From assembly GCA_947382485.1 (NCBI GenBank), contig CANCYS010000001.1, forward strand, positions 1-64,000: a stretch of DNA of 64,000 nucleotides, read 5' to 3'. Made by a program: the position numbers and the translations under genes. Every line of letters begins with the position of its first letter. Positions within the stretch are counted from its first letter, which is position 1. The notes under the pieces are model-generated. The model had not been told where the DNA came from. It saw only the letters and a program-made list of their open reading frames with translations, and searched no databases. Below are positions 1 to 8,630 of the stretch, in pieces. The stretch is from an uncultured Clostridia bacterium. Lineage in GTDB: Bacteria; Bacillota; Clostridia; Christensenellales; UBA1242.

Positions 1-2519
1 CCAGTTGGACGCTTTGAAAGTTCTGTTGCAAGTTTTACCCTTTGAGCCTCTCCACCAGAAAGTGTTGTTGCAGACTGTCCAAGAGTGATATAACCAAGTC
101 CAACATCATATAAAGTTTGCAATTTGTTTTTAATTGATGGCAAGTTATAGAAAAATTCAAGTGCATCTTCAACAGTCATATTTAATACATCATTGATATT
201 TTTTCCTTTATATTTTACTTCGAGCGTATTTTTGTTATATCTTTTTCCACCGCATTCATCACAAGTTACATAAACATCTGGCAAGAAGTGCATTTCAATT
301 TTAATTACACCATCACCTGAACAAGTTTCACATCTTCCACCTTTGACATTGAAACTGAATCTTCCAGCAGAATATCCTTTTGCCTTAGATTCTGGAACAC
401 TTGCAAAAAGATCACGAATCGCAGAAAATACACCAGTGTATGTAACTGGATTGCTTCTTGGTGTTCTTCCAATTGGGCTTTGATCAATGACAACAACCTT
501 GTCAACATTCTCAATTCCCTTTATTTCTTTATAATCTCCTTCAACTAAATTTGATTTGTTTACTCTGTTTGCAAGTGCTGGATATAATATCTCATTTACC
601 AAACTTGACTTTCCACTGCCTGAAACACCAGTGACAGCAACAAATCTTCCAAGTGGAAATTTTACATTAATATTTTTTAAATTATTCTGCTTAGCACCGA
701 TAATTTCAAGTACTTTGTCTGACATAGGTCTGCGTTTTTCTGGAATTTCTATTTTTCTTCGCTCTGACAAATATGCACCAGTATAAGAATTTTCGCATTT
801 TGCAATTTCTTCTGGCGTTCCAGTTGCGACAATTCGTCCCCCATGAACTCCTGCTTTTGGACCTACATCGACAATGAAATCTGCATTTTTTATTGTTTCT
901 TCATCATGCTCAACAACAATAACACTATTTCCAATATCACGAAGATGCTTTAATGTTTCAATTAATTTGAGCGTATCTCTTGGGTGAAGTCCAATACTTG
1001 GTTCATCAAGAATATACAATACGCCCATAAGTCCACTTCCGATTTGTGTGGCAAGTCTTATTCTTTGTGCTTCTCCACCAGAAAGTGTGTTTGCAGTTCT
1101 TGCAAGAGTTAAATAATCAAGTCCAACATCAATCAAAAATTTAAGTCTTGCATTGATTTCTTTGAAAATTAAGTGAGATATTTTTTTGTCTTTTTCAGAT
1201 AATTTTAAATTATTGAGCCAATCACGAACTGCTACAACATTCATTTCTGTTACATCTATGATTGATTTCCCATCAATTTTAACAGAAAGTGCCTGTGGAT
1301 TTAATCTTTTTCCACCACAAGCATTGCAAGTTTTTGTTACCATATATTTTTCAATTTCTGACCTTGCAAAATCACTTCCATTTTCATGACGACGATATAA
1401 ATTTGGAATTATTCCTTCAAATTTGCCTGTGAAAGAACCACTTGATGAATTTATGGTTAATTTTTCACCATTTGTTCCATAAAAAAGCATATCAATGACT
1501 TCTCTTGGTAAATCTTTTAGTGGAGTTGTCATTTTACAACCGAATTTATCCAAAACTCCTTTATAGAACATTCCTCCAAATCCATAATCTCCCCACCCAA
1601 AGGTTGAGATTGCTCCTTCGCTGAGTGACAAGTTCCAATCTTTTACTAAAAGATTTTCTTCAACTACCATTTTTGAACCGATTCCTGAACATTCTGGGCA
1701 AGCACCAATCGGAGTGTTGAAACTGAATAATCTTGAAGAAATTTCATCGAATGAAAATCCACAATTTGGACAGCTATGTTTTGTTGAATATAATGATTCT
1801 TCACCATTTGTATCTACAACAACTAATCCATCTGCAATTTTGACAGCAGTTTCTAAACTTTCTATCAATCTGCTATCCATATTTTCAGTGCGAATTAATC
1901 TATCAATTACTACGGAAATGTTATGTTTTATATTTTTTTCGAGTTTAATTTCTTCATCAAGAGTCATAACTTTTCCATCAACTTTGACTCTTACATATCC
2001 TTTTTTTCTGAATTCTTCAAATAAATCTTTGAACTCACCTTTCTTTGCACGCACAACTGGTGCAATAATCATCATTTTTGTGCCATTTTCACATGCCATA
2101 ACTTTTGTTGCTATTTGGTCGATTGAAAGCGAATTGATTGGATTATGACAATTCACACAATATGGTACACCAATATTTGCAAACAAAAGTCTGAAATAAT
2201 CATAGATTTCAGTTACTGTACCTACGGTTGACCTTGGGTTTGTTGATGTTGTTTTTTGATTGATTGCAATCGCTGGCGAAAGTCCATCAATTTGCTCAAC
2301 ATCTGGTTTTTTCATTTGACCCAAAAACATTCTTGCATATGATGACAAAGATTCCATGTATCTTCTTTGTCCTTCTGCAAAAATTGTATCAAATGCCAAA
2401 CTTGATTTTCCACTACCTGAAAGTCCTGTGAAAAGCACAAGTTTGTTTCTTGGAATTTCTAAATTTACATTTTTTAAATTATTTTCTTTTGCACCAATGA
2501 TTTTTATTGTATCATTCAT
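1..2519 (-). CDS. uvrA: UvrABC excinuclease subunit A, UvrA (3' end outside window)
   Basis: Damage-recognition ATPase of nucleotide excision repair; the UvrA dimer scans DNA with UvrB and loads it at lesions. About 839 codons are visible; the last roughly 100 residues, including the second Walker B region, lie beyond base 1. Seen: first Walker A GLSGSGKSS at residues 32-40, zinc-finger cysteine pairs (CPNC...CPEC), first ABC signature NTLSGGEAQR, Walker B LDEPSIGLHPRD, second Walker A GVSGSGKSS, second zinc finger (CETC...CDEC) and second signature TTLSGGEAQR. The ATG at 2519 has AAGGGTG upstream. It lies 68 bp downstream of uvrB on the same strand, the uvrB-uvrA order known from Bacillus. 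A dispersed palindromic repeat sits between the two genes and could affect read-through. Confidence 0.97.
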   Translation of the reverse strand, partial: MNDTIKIIGAKENNLKNVNLEIPRNKLVLFTGLSGSGKSSLAFDTIFAEGQRRYMESLSSYARMFLGQMKKPDVEQIDGLSPAIAINQKTTSTNPRSTVGTVTEIYDYFRLLFANIGVPYCVNCHNPINSLSIDQIATKVMACENGTKMMIIAPVVRAKKGEFKDLFEEFRKKGYVRVKVDGKVMTLDEEIKLEKNIKHNISVVIDRLIRTENMDSRLIESLETAVKIADGLVVVDTNGEESLYSTKHSCPNCGFSFDEISSRLFSFNTPIGACPECSGIGSKMVVEENLLVKDWNLSLSEGAISTFGWGDYGFGGMFYKGVLDKFGCKMTTPLKDLPREVIDMLFYGTNGEKLTINSSSGSFTGKFEGIIPNLYRRHENGSDFARSEIEKYMVTKTCNACGGKRLNPQALSVKIDGKSIIDVTEMNVVAVRDWLNNLKLSEKDKKISHLIFKEINARLKFLIDVGLDYLTLARTANTLSGGEAQRIRLATQIGSGLMGVLYILDEPSIGLHPRDTLKLIETLKHLRDIGNSVIVVEHDEETIKNADFIVDVGPKAGVHGGRIVATGTPEEIAKCENSYTGAYLSERRKIEIPEKRRPMSDKVLEIIGAKQNNLKNINVKFPLGRFVAVTGVSGSGKSSLVNEILYPALANRVNKSNLVEGDYKEIKGIENVDKVVVIDQSPIGRTPRSNPVTYTGVFSAIRDLFASVPESKAKGYSAGRFSFNVKGGRCETCSGDGVIKIEMHFLPDVYVTCDECGGKRYNKNTLEVKYKGKNINDVLNMTVEDALEFFYNLPSIKNKLQTLYDVGLGYITLGQSATTLSGGEAQRVKLATELSKRPT

Positions 2520-2537
2520 AATTCACCCTTAATTTGA

Positions 2538-2581
2538 TTGTTATGTCAATCATAACACCTTATTTTATCAGCATTTATAAG
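2538..2581 (+). repeat. Dispersed palindromic repeat, copy 1 (uvrB-uvrA gap)
   Basis: A degenerate left arm (GATTGTTATG) and loop TCAAT are followed by the intact right arm CATAACACCTT and the tail ATTTTATCAGCATTTATAAG. Strand + is given in the direction palindrome-then-tail. It fills most of the uvrB-uvrA intergenic space and reads against both genes, so it is not placed as their terminator. Confidence 0.8.
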
Positions 2582-2587
2582 AATTTT

Positions 2588-4639
2588 TTATTTTACAGGA
2601 GTTGATTTTCGTGTTCTTTCATAAACTTTGTTTCTAACTTTTTCAACCTTGCGTGGAGTTTTATATTCTTTTCCATCACGCTTTGTTTTGAGTTCGTCTA
2701 TCTTATCACGAAGTTCAATCGCCTTTTCAAAATCCAAAGATTTAACTGCAACATTCATCATTGCTGTTAAACTTTCTATTTGTCTTGTCACATCTTCTGG
2801 TTTTAGATTTGTTATATCTGTTTCTTTATTTGTTATTTTTAGTGTGTTAACAATGTCTTTTATGATTGTTTTTGGAACAATTCCATGCTCTTTGTTATAC
2901 TGCATTTGTATTGCTCTTCTTCTGTTTGTTTCATCAATCGCACGTTTCAAACTGTCCGTCATTACATCTGCATACATAACAACTCGACCTTCTGCATTTC
3001 TTGCGGCTCTACCAATTGTTTGAATGAGTGCACCTGTGCTACGCAAAAAGCCTTCTTTATCGGCATCTAGGATTGCAACAAGTTTTACTTCTGGAAGGTC
3101 TAGACCTTCACGAAGCAGATTTATGCCAACCAACACATCACTTGCTCCGCTTCTGAGTTCGTTTATTACTGTGATTCTGTCCATGGCTTTGATTTCTGAA
3201 TGAAGATAGGTTGTTTTTATACCTTTTTCAAATAAATATTTTGAAAGTTCTTCTGCCATTTTTTTAGTTAAAGTGGTGACTAGACATCTTCCGCCACTTT
3301 CTATCGTTTTATTGAGTTCACCAATTAAATCATCGACCTGACCTGTGACTGGTTTTACTACAACTTCTGGGTCAAGCAAACCTGTTGGTCTGATGATTTG
3401 TTCTGCAACATTATCCTGTAAATCCATTTCATATGGACCTGGTGTTGCTGAAACACATATTATTTGATGGAACTTCTTTTCAAACTCATTAAATGTTAGA
3501 GGTCTGTTATCATAAGCAGACTTTAATCTGAAACCATACTCAACCAAACTATCCTTTCTTGCCCTATCACCATTATACATTGCTCGGATTTGAGGCAATG
3601 TCATGTGGCTTTCATCAACAAAAATAAGAAAATCATCTGGAAAATAATCAAGCAACGTGTATGGGGTTTCACCTGGATTTCTTCCATCAAAATATCTTGA
3701 ATAGTTTTCAATTCCACTGCAATAACCAATTTCTCGCATCATTTCAATGTCATAATTGGTTCTTTGCTTTAATCTTTCTGCTTCAAGAATTTTGCCACGC
3801 TTTTCAAGTTCGGCAACTTCAATTTCTTTATCTTTTTCAATTCGAGTTAAGCACTCTTCCATTTTATCACCGCCAACAACATAGTGAGTGGCTGGATAAA
3901 TTGCTATATGTTCAAGCGTGGATATTACTCTGCCTGAAACGGCTTCTATTTCACAAATGCGGTCAATTTCATCTCCAAAAAATTCAATTCTTACAGAAAC
4001 TTCACTGCTGATTGATGGAAATATATCCAAAGTGTCGCCATGAACTCTAAATGTTCCACGAGAAAAATCTATATCATTACGCTTATATTGATTTTCAATT
4101 AATCGCAAAATTACATCTTCTCTTGAAATTTGCATTCCTGGACGGAGTGAAATTGCCATACGATGATATTCTGATGGTTCGCCCAAGCCATATATGCAAG
4201 ATACAGATGCAACAATTATGACATCTCTCCTTTCAAAAAGCGAACACGTTGCTGAATGACGAAGTTTATCAATTTCGTCATTAACACTTTGTACTTTTTC
4301 AATGTAGGTGTCTGAACTTGCAATGTAGGCTTCTGGCTGATAATAATCATAATATGAAACGAAATAGTTGACTGAGTTGTTTGGGAAAAATTCTCTAAAC
4401 TCATTACAAAGTTGAGCAGCAAGAGTTTTGTTGTGAGCAATAACAAGTGTTGGGCGTTGTGCTTTTTCAATTATATTTGCCATGGTGAAAGTTTTACCGC
4501 TTCCGGTAACACCTAACAAAACTTGTGCTCTTAAACCATCGTTTAAACCTTCAACCAAACTGTCGATTGCTTGTGGCTGGTCACCAGTTGGTTTGTATTT
4601 TGAAACAAGTTCAAACTTTTTCTCTTGAATTTCTGCCAT
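2588..4639 (-). CDS. uvrB: UvrABC excinuclease subunit B, UvrB
   Basis: Helicase-like subunit that receives damaged DNA from UvrA, verifies the lesion and recruits UvrC. 683 residues, normal family length. Seen: Walker [11 protein letters not shown] near residue 45, the beta-hairpin region after [15 protein letters not shown]-like box FVDESH, SATPG motif, the helicase C-terminal block with QTIGRAARN, and a C-terminal UVR motif ([12 protein letters not shown]) that contacts UvrC. The start has no Shine-Dalgarno sequence: a TATAAT box ends 8 bases before the ATG, so the mRNA is probably leaderless or nearly so. First gene of a uvrB-uvrA unit. No CGAAC-N4-GTTCG LexA box was seen upstream. Confidence 0.97.
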   Translation of the reverse strand: MAEIQEKKFELVSKYKPTGDQPQAIDSLVEGLNDGLRAQVLLGVTGSGKTFTMANIIEKAQRPTLVIAHNKTLAAQLCNEFREFFPNNSVNYFVSYYDYYQPEAYIASSDTYIEKVQSVNDEIDKLRHSATCSLFERRDVIIVASVSCIYGLGEPSEYHRMAISLRPGMQISREDVILRLIENQYKRNDIDFSRGTFRVHGDTLDIFPSISSEVSVRIEFFGDEIDRICEIEAVSGRVISTLEHIAIYPATHYVVGGDKMEECLTRIEKDKEIEVAELEKRGKILEAERLKQRTNYDIEMMREIGYCSGIENYSRYFDGRNPGETPYTLLDYFPDDFLIFVDESHMTLPQIRAMYNGDRARKDSLVEYGFRLKSAYDNRPLTFNEFEKKFHQIICVSATPGPYEMDLQDNVAEQIIRPTGLLDPEVVVKPVTGQVDDLIGELNKTIESGGRCLVTTLTKKMAEELSKYLFEKGIKTTYLHSEIKAMDRITVINELRSGASDVLVGINLLREGLDLPEVKLVAILDADKEGFLRSTGALIQTIGRAARNAEGRVVMYADVMTDSLKRAIDETNRRRAIQMQYNKEHGIVPKTIIKDIVNTLKITNKETDITNLKPEDVTRQIESLTAMMNVAVKSLDFEKAIELRDKIDELKTKRDGKEYKTPRKVEKVRNKVYERTRKSTPVK

Positions 4640-4647
4640 ACAAATTA

Positions 4648-4676
4648 ATTATAACCTAAACACTTTCATTTTACAA
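4648..4676 (-). promoter_or_regulatory. uvrB promoter (leaderless arrangement)
   Basis: Read on the minus strand, -35 TTGTAA (4671-4676) and -10 TATAAT (4648-4653) are separated by 17 bases. The -10 ends 8 bases before the uvrB ATG, so the expected transcription start falls at or within about two bases of the start codon. Confidence 0.65.
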
Positions 4677-4706
4677 TCACATTAATATAATTTGAAATTT
4701 TTGCAA

Positions 4707-4800
4707 TAAATAAAAAAGGGGCGATTGCACATTTTGGTTGTGCAAATTTACACCCTCCTTCTTGCAATAACCACCCCTCCGTGTTCACACTTAGTATAAC
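4707..4800 (-). ncRNA. Candidate small structured transcript with terminator, possibly encoding a very short peptide
   Basis: Minus-strand reading. An extended -10 (TGTTATACT, TATACT at 4793-4798) precedes an approximately 75-base segment ending in a hairpin and T6 run. The segment has two purine-rich Shine-Dalgarno-like motifs (GGAGGGG at 4774-4780 and AAGGAGGG around 4752-4759). The terminator stem can form as GGGG...ATTGCA with TGCAAT..CCCC, or alternatively as TTGCACA with TGTGCAA; the two exclude each other. A GTG frame of eight codons (MVIARRRV) or a longer TTG frame can be read, but neither is certain. The uvrB promoter lies downstream of the terminator, so this looks like a separate unit. 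It could also be a decayed ATTGC...GCAAT-type interspersed repeat. No clear -35 box. Confidence 0.4.
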
Positions 4801-4830
4801 ACCTTTTTTTGCAATTTTAGTGTACCCGTG

Positions 4831-5073
4831 TCACTTTTTTACTAATATTGTTTGATATAGTTCTATTATGTAATCTATTAACTCATCTTCTTCGCTTATT
4901 AAGTATTCTCCCCTTAACATATCTATTTCAAAATATAGTTTCATTTGCTTTTCGTTTAGCGTGCTTTCCAACTCTTTTCCTATATCTACCAATTTATCTA
5001 CTATTGCTTTTTTCTCTCCTCCTAATTTTCTTTTTCCAAAATCCAACTTTATTATTTCTTTTAAATTTATCAT
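4831..5073 (-). CDS. Hypothetical 80-residue protein divergent from an XRE regulator
   Basis: Unrecognised small soluble protein, rich in Lys, Glu, Ile and Leu and predicted mostly helical; no signal peptide or membrane segment. ATG at 5073 preceded by AAGGAG with normal spacing, so it is likely real. It is transcribed away from the XRE repressor gene, and its promoter region carries palindromes that look like the repressor's operators, so it is probably a target of that regulator. The layout (small protein plus divergent XRE regulator) resembles immunity or toxin-antitoxin modules or remnants of mobile elements, but no sequence feature proves this. Confidence 0.7.
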   Translation of the reverse strand: MINLKEIIKLDFGKRKLGGEKKAIVDKLVDIGKELESTLNEKQMKLYFEIDMLRGEYLISEEDELIDYIIELYQTILVKK

Positions 5074-5088
5074 CTATTTCTCCTTATT

Positions 5089-5190
5089 ACACAAAATGTG
5101 TGTGGTTATAATATAGTACACAAATTGTGTATAAGTCAATTATTATTACACATAATGTGTAATAATAACAATTAAGTACACAATATGTGT
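5089..5190. promoter_or_regulatory. Four-site operator array, consensus ACACA-N3-TGTGT
   Basis: Four 13-bp palindromes: 5089-5101 (ACACAAAATGTGT), 5118-5130 (ACACAAATTGTGT), 5148-5160 (ACACATAATGTGT, whose symmetry extends to 27 bp at 5141-5167) and 5178-5190 (ACACAATATGTGT). Centre-to-centre spacing is 29-30 bp, close to three helical turns. They fill the space between the divergent small gene and the XRE gene, overlapping both promoters, as expected for cooperative repressor binding with autoregulation. Confidence 0.85.
5110..5139 (-). promoter_or_regulatory. Promoter of the 80-residue hypothetical gene
   Basis: Minus strand: -35 TTGACT (5134-5139), 18-bp spacer, -10 TATATT (5110-5115). 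Operator 5118-5130 lies inside the spacer, so a bound repressor would block polymerase. Confidence 0.6.
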
Positions 5191-5202
5191 TATAAATATC
5201 TT

Positions 5203-5397
5203 ATGAAAGAAAAATTAAAAGAATTAAGAAAAATTAAAGCAGTTACTCAACAAACTGTTGCAACTGCAATTGGAGTTACTATTAGTGCTTACTCTAATTA
5301 TGAGCAAGGAATAAGAGAGCCTTCTATTGAAATTATAATTAAATTATGCAAATATTTTGATGTGTCTGCTGATTATTTGCTGGGGTTGGAAGATTAG
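5203..5397 (+). CDS. XRE/Cro-C1-family helix-turn-helix regulator
   Basis: Small DNA-binding repressor of 64 residues, consisting almost only of the HTH_3 domain. Seen: LKELRKIKAVTQQTVATAIG followed by recognition-helix region SAYSNYEQGIREPS and the typical C-terminal FDVSADYLLGLED. I place the start at ATG 5203 rather than at ATG 5185, because the earlier ATG lies inside the last operator palindrome. A TATAAA box (5191-5196) ends six bases before ATG 5203 and there is no Shine-Dalgarno, suggesting a leaderless mRNA, as in phage lambda cI from PRM. The adjacent four-site operator array is its probable target. Lacks any ligand or dimerisation domain. Confidence 0.88.
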   Translation: MKEKLKELRKIKAVTQQTVATAIGVTISAYSNYEQGIREPSIEIIIKLCKYFDVSADYLLGLED

Positions 5398-5587
5398 ATT
5401 TCATATTTATGTGGAAGGATTTTGGACAGGAATTTACTTTGTGTAAGTGACTGTCTTTTTGTTTTTAGTTGGGAAAAATGGAGTGAGAAACGAGGCACAA
5501 AAAAAACCAAGTCAGGAGTTTACTTGAATGTAAATTACTATCTTGGTTTTTTTATGTAACATGGAAATGTGCCTGATTTTTGACGGA
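5398..5587. other. Intergenic gap between XRE gene and ABC permease
   Basis: No convincing gene. It holds a long inverted repeat that serves as a bidirectional terminator (listed separately); the rest is unremarkable. Confidence 0.6.
5499..5553. terminator. Bidirectional intrinsic terminator
   Basis: Outer arms AAAAAACCAAG (5501-5511) and CTTGGTTTTTT (5542-5552) with an inner partial stem. It lies between the convergent XRE gene and ABC permease and has A/T runs on both sides. Confidence 0.75.
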
Positions 5588-7276
5588 TTATTCTCTGCGG
5601 AGAGCATCGATTGGCTGCATATGGCTAGCCTTTACTGCTGGAAACATTCCAAAGATTAAGCCTATTGCTGTACAGAAACCTATACTCATTGCAACTATCC
5701 AGAATGGCATTGACATTGCAACTCCCATTAAACTGCCTATTATGGCTGTTCCGATTGCTGAAATTATCAAACCTATTGCCCCACCAAGCATTGAAAGCAA
5801 GAGTGCTTCAATTAAGAACTGTACGAGAATTGATGACCTTTTTGCTCCAATCGCTTTTCTGATACCAATTTCTCTTGTGCGTTCGGTGACTGCAACAAGC
5901 ATGATATTCATGATTCCTATTCCACCTACAATCAGTGAAATTACTGAAATTACGGTTAACATGATTGTTAATATGTTCATTACATTTGAAATTATGTTTG
6001 CTACTGAACTCATGGAAACTAGCATATAATCACGCATTACCATTAATTTTGGCAAGAATGCTGTTGAAATTTTGTTTATGCTTGCTTCCATTACATCTTC
6101 GGTTTTATAACGCATATAGGCATAAGCTATGACTGAGTTTTCAATGTCTTCTTCGCCAAGCACCATGGCATTTGTGTTATCAGCAAACATATATATTGTG
6201 CCTTTTTGTGTTTCAAAGCCTGCACGCATTATGCTCATTGCTGACAAGGTTTTATCGTTTTCATCACCCATCATTGAAGAAGCACCACCACCGAACATTG
6301 ATGTGTTGTCTTTGTCGCTTAAAACACCGCTGATTTTATAAACTTTTGCATTGTCAAGTTCATATTTATCCTTGAAACTTACGCTGGTTGCAACTGAACT
6401 TGAACCAGTTTGTGCAAAAATTGCATTTAATGTGTCTTTTAAAGTTTGTTCATTCATCATTCTGAAATAATCTGAATTGAATGTGATTGTTTTTCCATCA
6501 TCTGAAAGTGTGACTTCACTATTTAAACTTAAACTTGCTTTATCAATTATGCCTTTGATGATTAAAACAGTTGCTTGGGTTTGTTGTTCGTTGAACATTA
6601 TGGTGACATCAGTTGTGACGGTTGTTCCGAGAGTTACATCTTTGCCAATTGCATTTTCTAACGGCATTTCACCAAGATATGTTTTTACAAAGGTTTCATC
6701 AATCAAAATTTCACTGTCAGTTTTTGGAAACTCACCTATTATTTTTAATTCATACACTTCTGGGAAATTTTTATCAACTGCATAAATGCTTGTGCTTATT
6801 GCTTGCTTTCTCGCTTTTATGATTTTTAATTGGTCTGCAATTCCCTTTTTATCTTCTGGGAGTGCATTATATTCTTCATCTGTGATTGTGTATGGTTGAC
6901 TGAATGAAAAATAGTTTTCATCAATTTCGTCAGTTTGTTCGTTCATGATGTCATTGTTTGCAACAACAGATGTTGAAGAGATTAGCAAAGAATACTTAAA
7001 ATAGTCATCATCTTCTTCACTTGACTGGTTTTGTATGCTTGAAATGACTTGATTTGCCGAACCATATGTCATGTCTGTGCTCATGTTCATTAACACTGCA
7101 AGTGTGCTTTGCGACCTGATTGATGATATGACCGCATTTGACACGCCTTGTGCAACTGTTGTTAGCAATGAGACTGTCATTACACCAATGATGATGCCCA
7201 GCATTGTCAAGAAACTTCTGAGTTTATTTGTCCACAGCGATTTACACGCCATTTTTATTGCTTGCCAAAGATGCAT
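5588..7276 (-). CDS. MacB/FtsX-like ABC transporter permease
   Basis: Membrane subunit of a mechanotransmission-type ABC exporter. 562 residues with the MacB layout: one N-terminal membrane helix near residues 17-45 (SFLTMLGIIIGVMTVSLL), a large extracytoplasmic periplasmic-core-like domain of about 370 residues, then three membrane helices in the last 150 residues. The FtsX-fold signature TERTREIGIRKAIGAKR near residue 470 is clear, and the C-terminus ends with a second FP-type motif (FGMFPAVKASHMQPIDALRRE). Its ATG shares one base with the stop of the ATPase gene (TAATG), indicating translational coupling. Substrate unknown; such pairs export peptides, lipids or antibiotics. No membrane-fusion protein gene is adjacent. 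Confidence 0.9.
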   Translation of the reverse strand: MHLWQAIKMACKSLWTNKLRSFLTMLGIIIGVMTVSLLTTVAQGVSNAVISSIRSQSTLAVLMNMSTDMTYGSANQVISSIQNQSSEEDDDYFKYSLLISSTSVVANNDIMNEQTDEIDENYFSFSQPYTITDEEYNALPEDKKGIADQLKIIKARKQAISTSIYAVDKNFPEVYELKIIGEFPKTDSEILIDETFVKTYLGEMPLENAIGKDVTLGTTVTTDVTIMFNEQQTQATVLIIKGIIDKASLSLNSEVTLSDDGKTITFNSDYFRMMNEQTLKDTLNAIFAQTGSSSVATSVSFKDKYELDNAKVYKISGVLSDKDNTSMFGGGASSMMGDENDKTLSAMSIMRAGFETQKGTIYMFADNTNAMVLGEEDIENSVIAYAYMRYKTEDVMEASINKISTAFLPKLMVMRDYMLVSMSSVANIISNVMNILTIMLTVISVISLIVGGIGIMNIMLVAVTERTREIGIRKAIGAKRSSILVQFLIEALLLSMLGGAIGLIISAIGTAIIGSLMGVAMSMPFWIVAMSIGFCTAIGLIFGMFPAVKASHMQPIDALRRE

Positions 7277-8196
7277 TATACTGCCTCCTTTTTGCTGGAT
7301 TTTTTGGTTGTTACACTTACGGGTTTAACATCTGTTTTTGCAGATTTTGATTTTACATTGACAGAGTTTGTATCAGATTTTGATTTTACATTGGCAGAGG
7401 TTGTATCAGATTTTGATTTTGAAGATACACTTTTTTTACCTAAACTCGCTTTTGCAGAAACAGGTTTTAATTCACTTTCAATCACAACGGGATTTATGGT
7501 TTCACCATAACCTTTGATTTTTTCGTTTATTACATCTGAATCAATTTTTCCATCGTGTATTCTGACTACTCTTCTTGAAAGTTTGGCAATTTCATCATTA
7601 TGAGTGATTATTACGATGGTTGTGCCATTTTCATTTAGATTTTTTAAAATATTCATGATTTCATCGCCAGTTTTTGAATCAAGATTTCCTGTTGGTTCAT
7701 CTGCCAAAATACACTGAGGATTTGTTGCAAGTGCTCTTGCAATGGCAATTCTTTGTTGTTGGCCACCAGAAAGTTCTGATGGTTTATGTTTCATTCTCTC
7801 TTTCATGCCAACAAGTTCTAGTGCATTTAGCACCCTTTCTTTTCTCTCGGACATTGGTATGCCTTGATAAATTAATGGTAATTCAACATTTTCATACGCA
7901 TTTAGGTTTTGTAACAAATTGAATCCTTGAAAAATAAAACCCATTGTTTTGTTTCTGAGAAATGCAAGTTGATTTTCTGTGTATTTTGAAATTTCAACAC
8001 CATCAATTAAGTATTCACCTTCGGTGGCAATGTCTAAGCAACCTACGATGTTCATCATTGTTGATTTTCCAGAACCAGAAGGCCCAATGATTGTCACAAA
8101 CTCACCATCTTCAATTTTAAGACTTATACCATCAAGTGCTTTGACAACATTGTCACCCATTTTATAATATTTCTTTATATTTTTTAGTTCGAGCAT
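7276..8196 (-). CDS. MacB/LolD-type ABC transporter ATPase with repeat-rich C-terminal tail
   Basis: ATP-hydrolysing partner of the adjacent permease. 306 residues from ATG 8196, chosen because GGAGG (8201-8205) precedes it; an upstream in-frame ATG would run through a dispersed repeat. Seen: Walker A GPSGSGKST, Q-loop FQGFNLLQ, signature LSGGQQQR, Walker B ILADEPTGNLDS and switch His in ITHNDE, all within about 225 residues. The remaining roughly 80 residues are a Ser/Lys/Val-rich low-complexity tail with an 11-residue tandem repeat (SKSKSDTTSANV-type), which is not normal for this family. Likely cytosolic face of the membrane. A TetR-type gene lies divergently upstream and may control it. 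Confidence 0.92.
   Translation of the reverse strand: MLELKNIKKYYKMGDNVVKALDGISLKIEDGEFVTIIGPSGSGKSTMMNIVGCLDIATEGEYLIDGVEISKYTENQLAFLRNKTMGFIFQGFNLLQNLNAYENVELPLIYQGIPMSERKERVLNALELVGMKERMKHKPSELSGGQQQRIAIARALATNPQCILADEPTGNLDSKTGDEIMNILKNLNENGTTIVIITHNDEIAKLSRRVVRIHDGKIDSDVINEKIKGYGETINPVVIESELKPVSAKASLGKKSVSSKSKSDTTSANVKSKSDTNSVNVKSKSAKTDVKPVSVTTKKSSKKEAV
7341..7422. repeat. 33-bp direct tandem repeat inside the ATPase gene
   Basis: The unit beginning CAGATTTTGATTTTACATTG starts at 7341, 7374 and 7407, a 33-bp period (11 codons), with the third copy partial. It encodes the repeated Lys-Ser-Lys-Ser-Asp tail of the ABC ATPase. Confidence 0.8.
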
Positions 8197-8225
8197 AGTC
8201 CCTCCAACACAAACATTAAAATCGC

Positions 8226-8271
8226 TGTAAATCCTTATTTTATAAGGTGTTATGCGTGACATAACAAGTTG
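8226..8271 (-). repeat. Dispersed palindromic repeat, copy 2 (upstream of ABC ATPase)
   Basis: Left arm AAGGTGTTATG, loop CGTGA, right arm CATAACAAGTT with two mismatches; flanked on the left by the degenerate tail TAAATCCTTATTTTAT. It lies in the 5' leader region of the exporter operon, not behind a gene. Confidence 0.7.
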
Positions 8272-8630
8272 ATTTTAACATAAAAAACCGACCATTTATA
8301 TGATTTTTTACTTTTTTTGCTACACTGATATTATAATGTTTTTTACAAGATATGTAACCTATTTTTAATATATTTTTTAAAATAATTCTTTAAAATGAAT
8401 ATTATCTCAATTTTAATTTTTAATTTTTACATTATTTCAAAAATTGTAACAATTTATTGTATATTTTTCATAAACTGTCTGTACTCTACCCCAAATTTTA
8501 TTTCATACATTATGTTTTTGTATTTTTTATTTAAAATAAAGTTTGTAACATTTTGTATTATTTTGCTTGCCAACAACAGTTTTTTTATTTAATCTTAAAT
8601 TACATGAATTTTATGTTAAGGAGAAAATTT
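8272..8630. other. AT-rich intergenic region between ABC exporter and TetR-type gene
   Basis: About 360 bases of very AT-rich DNA holding the divergent promoters. A 65-codon hydrophobic frame at 8395-8592 lacks a ribosome-binding site and looks like chance. No clear operator palindrome for the TetR-type protein was found. Confidence 0.5.

Noticed and set aside
4795..4806. AAGGTGTTATAC upstream of uvrB considered as another repeat copy
   Set aside because: A single near-arm without partner arm or tail; it is also explained as an extended -10 box.
4640..4830. LexA/DinR box (CGAAC-N4-GTTCG) expected before uvrB
   Set aside because: No such sequence is present upstream of uvrB, uvrA or uvrC.
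7341..7422. Regular 33-bp repeats considered as a CRISPR array
   Set aside because: The repeats are contiguous without spacers, in frame, and encode the ATPase tail; no cas genes are present.
8395..8592. 65-codon hydrophobic open frame upstream of the TetR-type gene
   Set aside because: No ribosome-binding site, extreme AT bias and composition expected by chance in this region.
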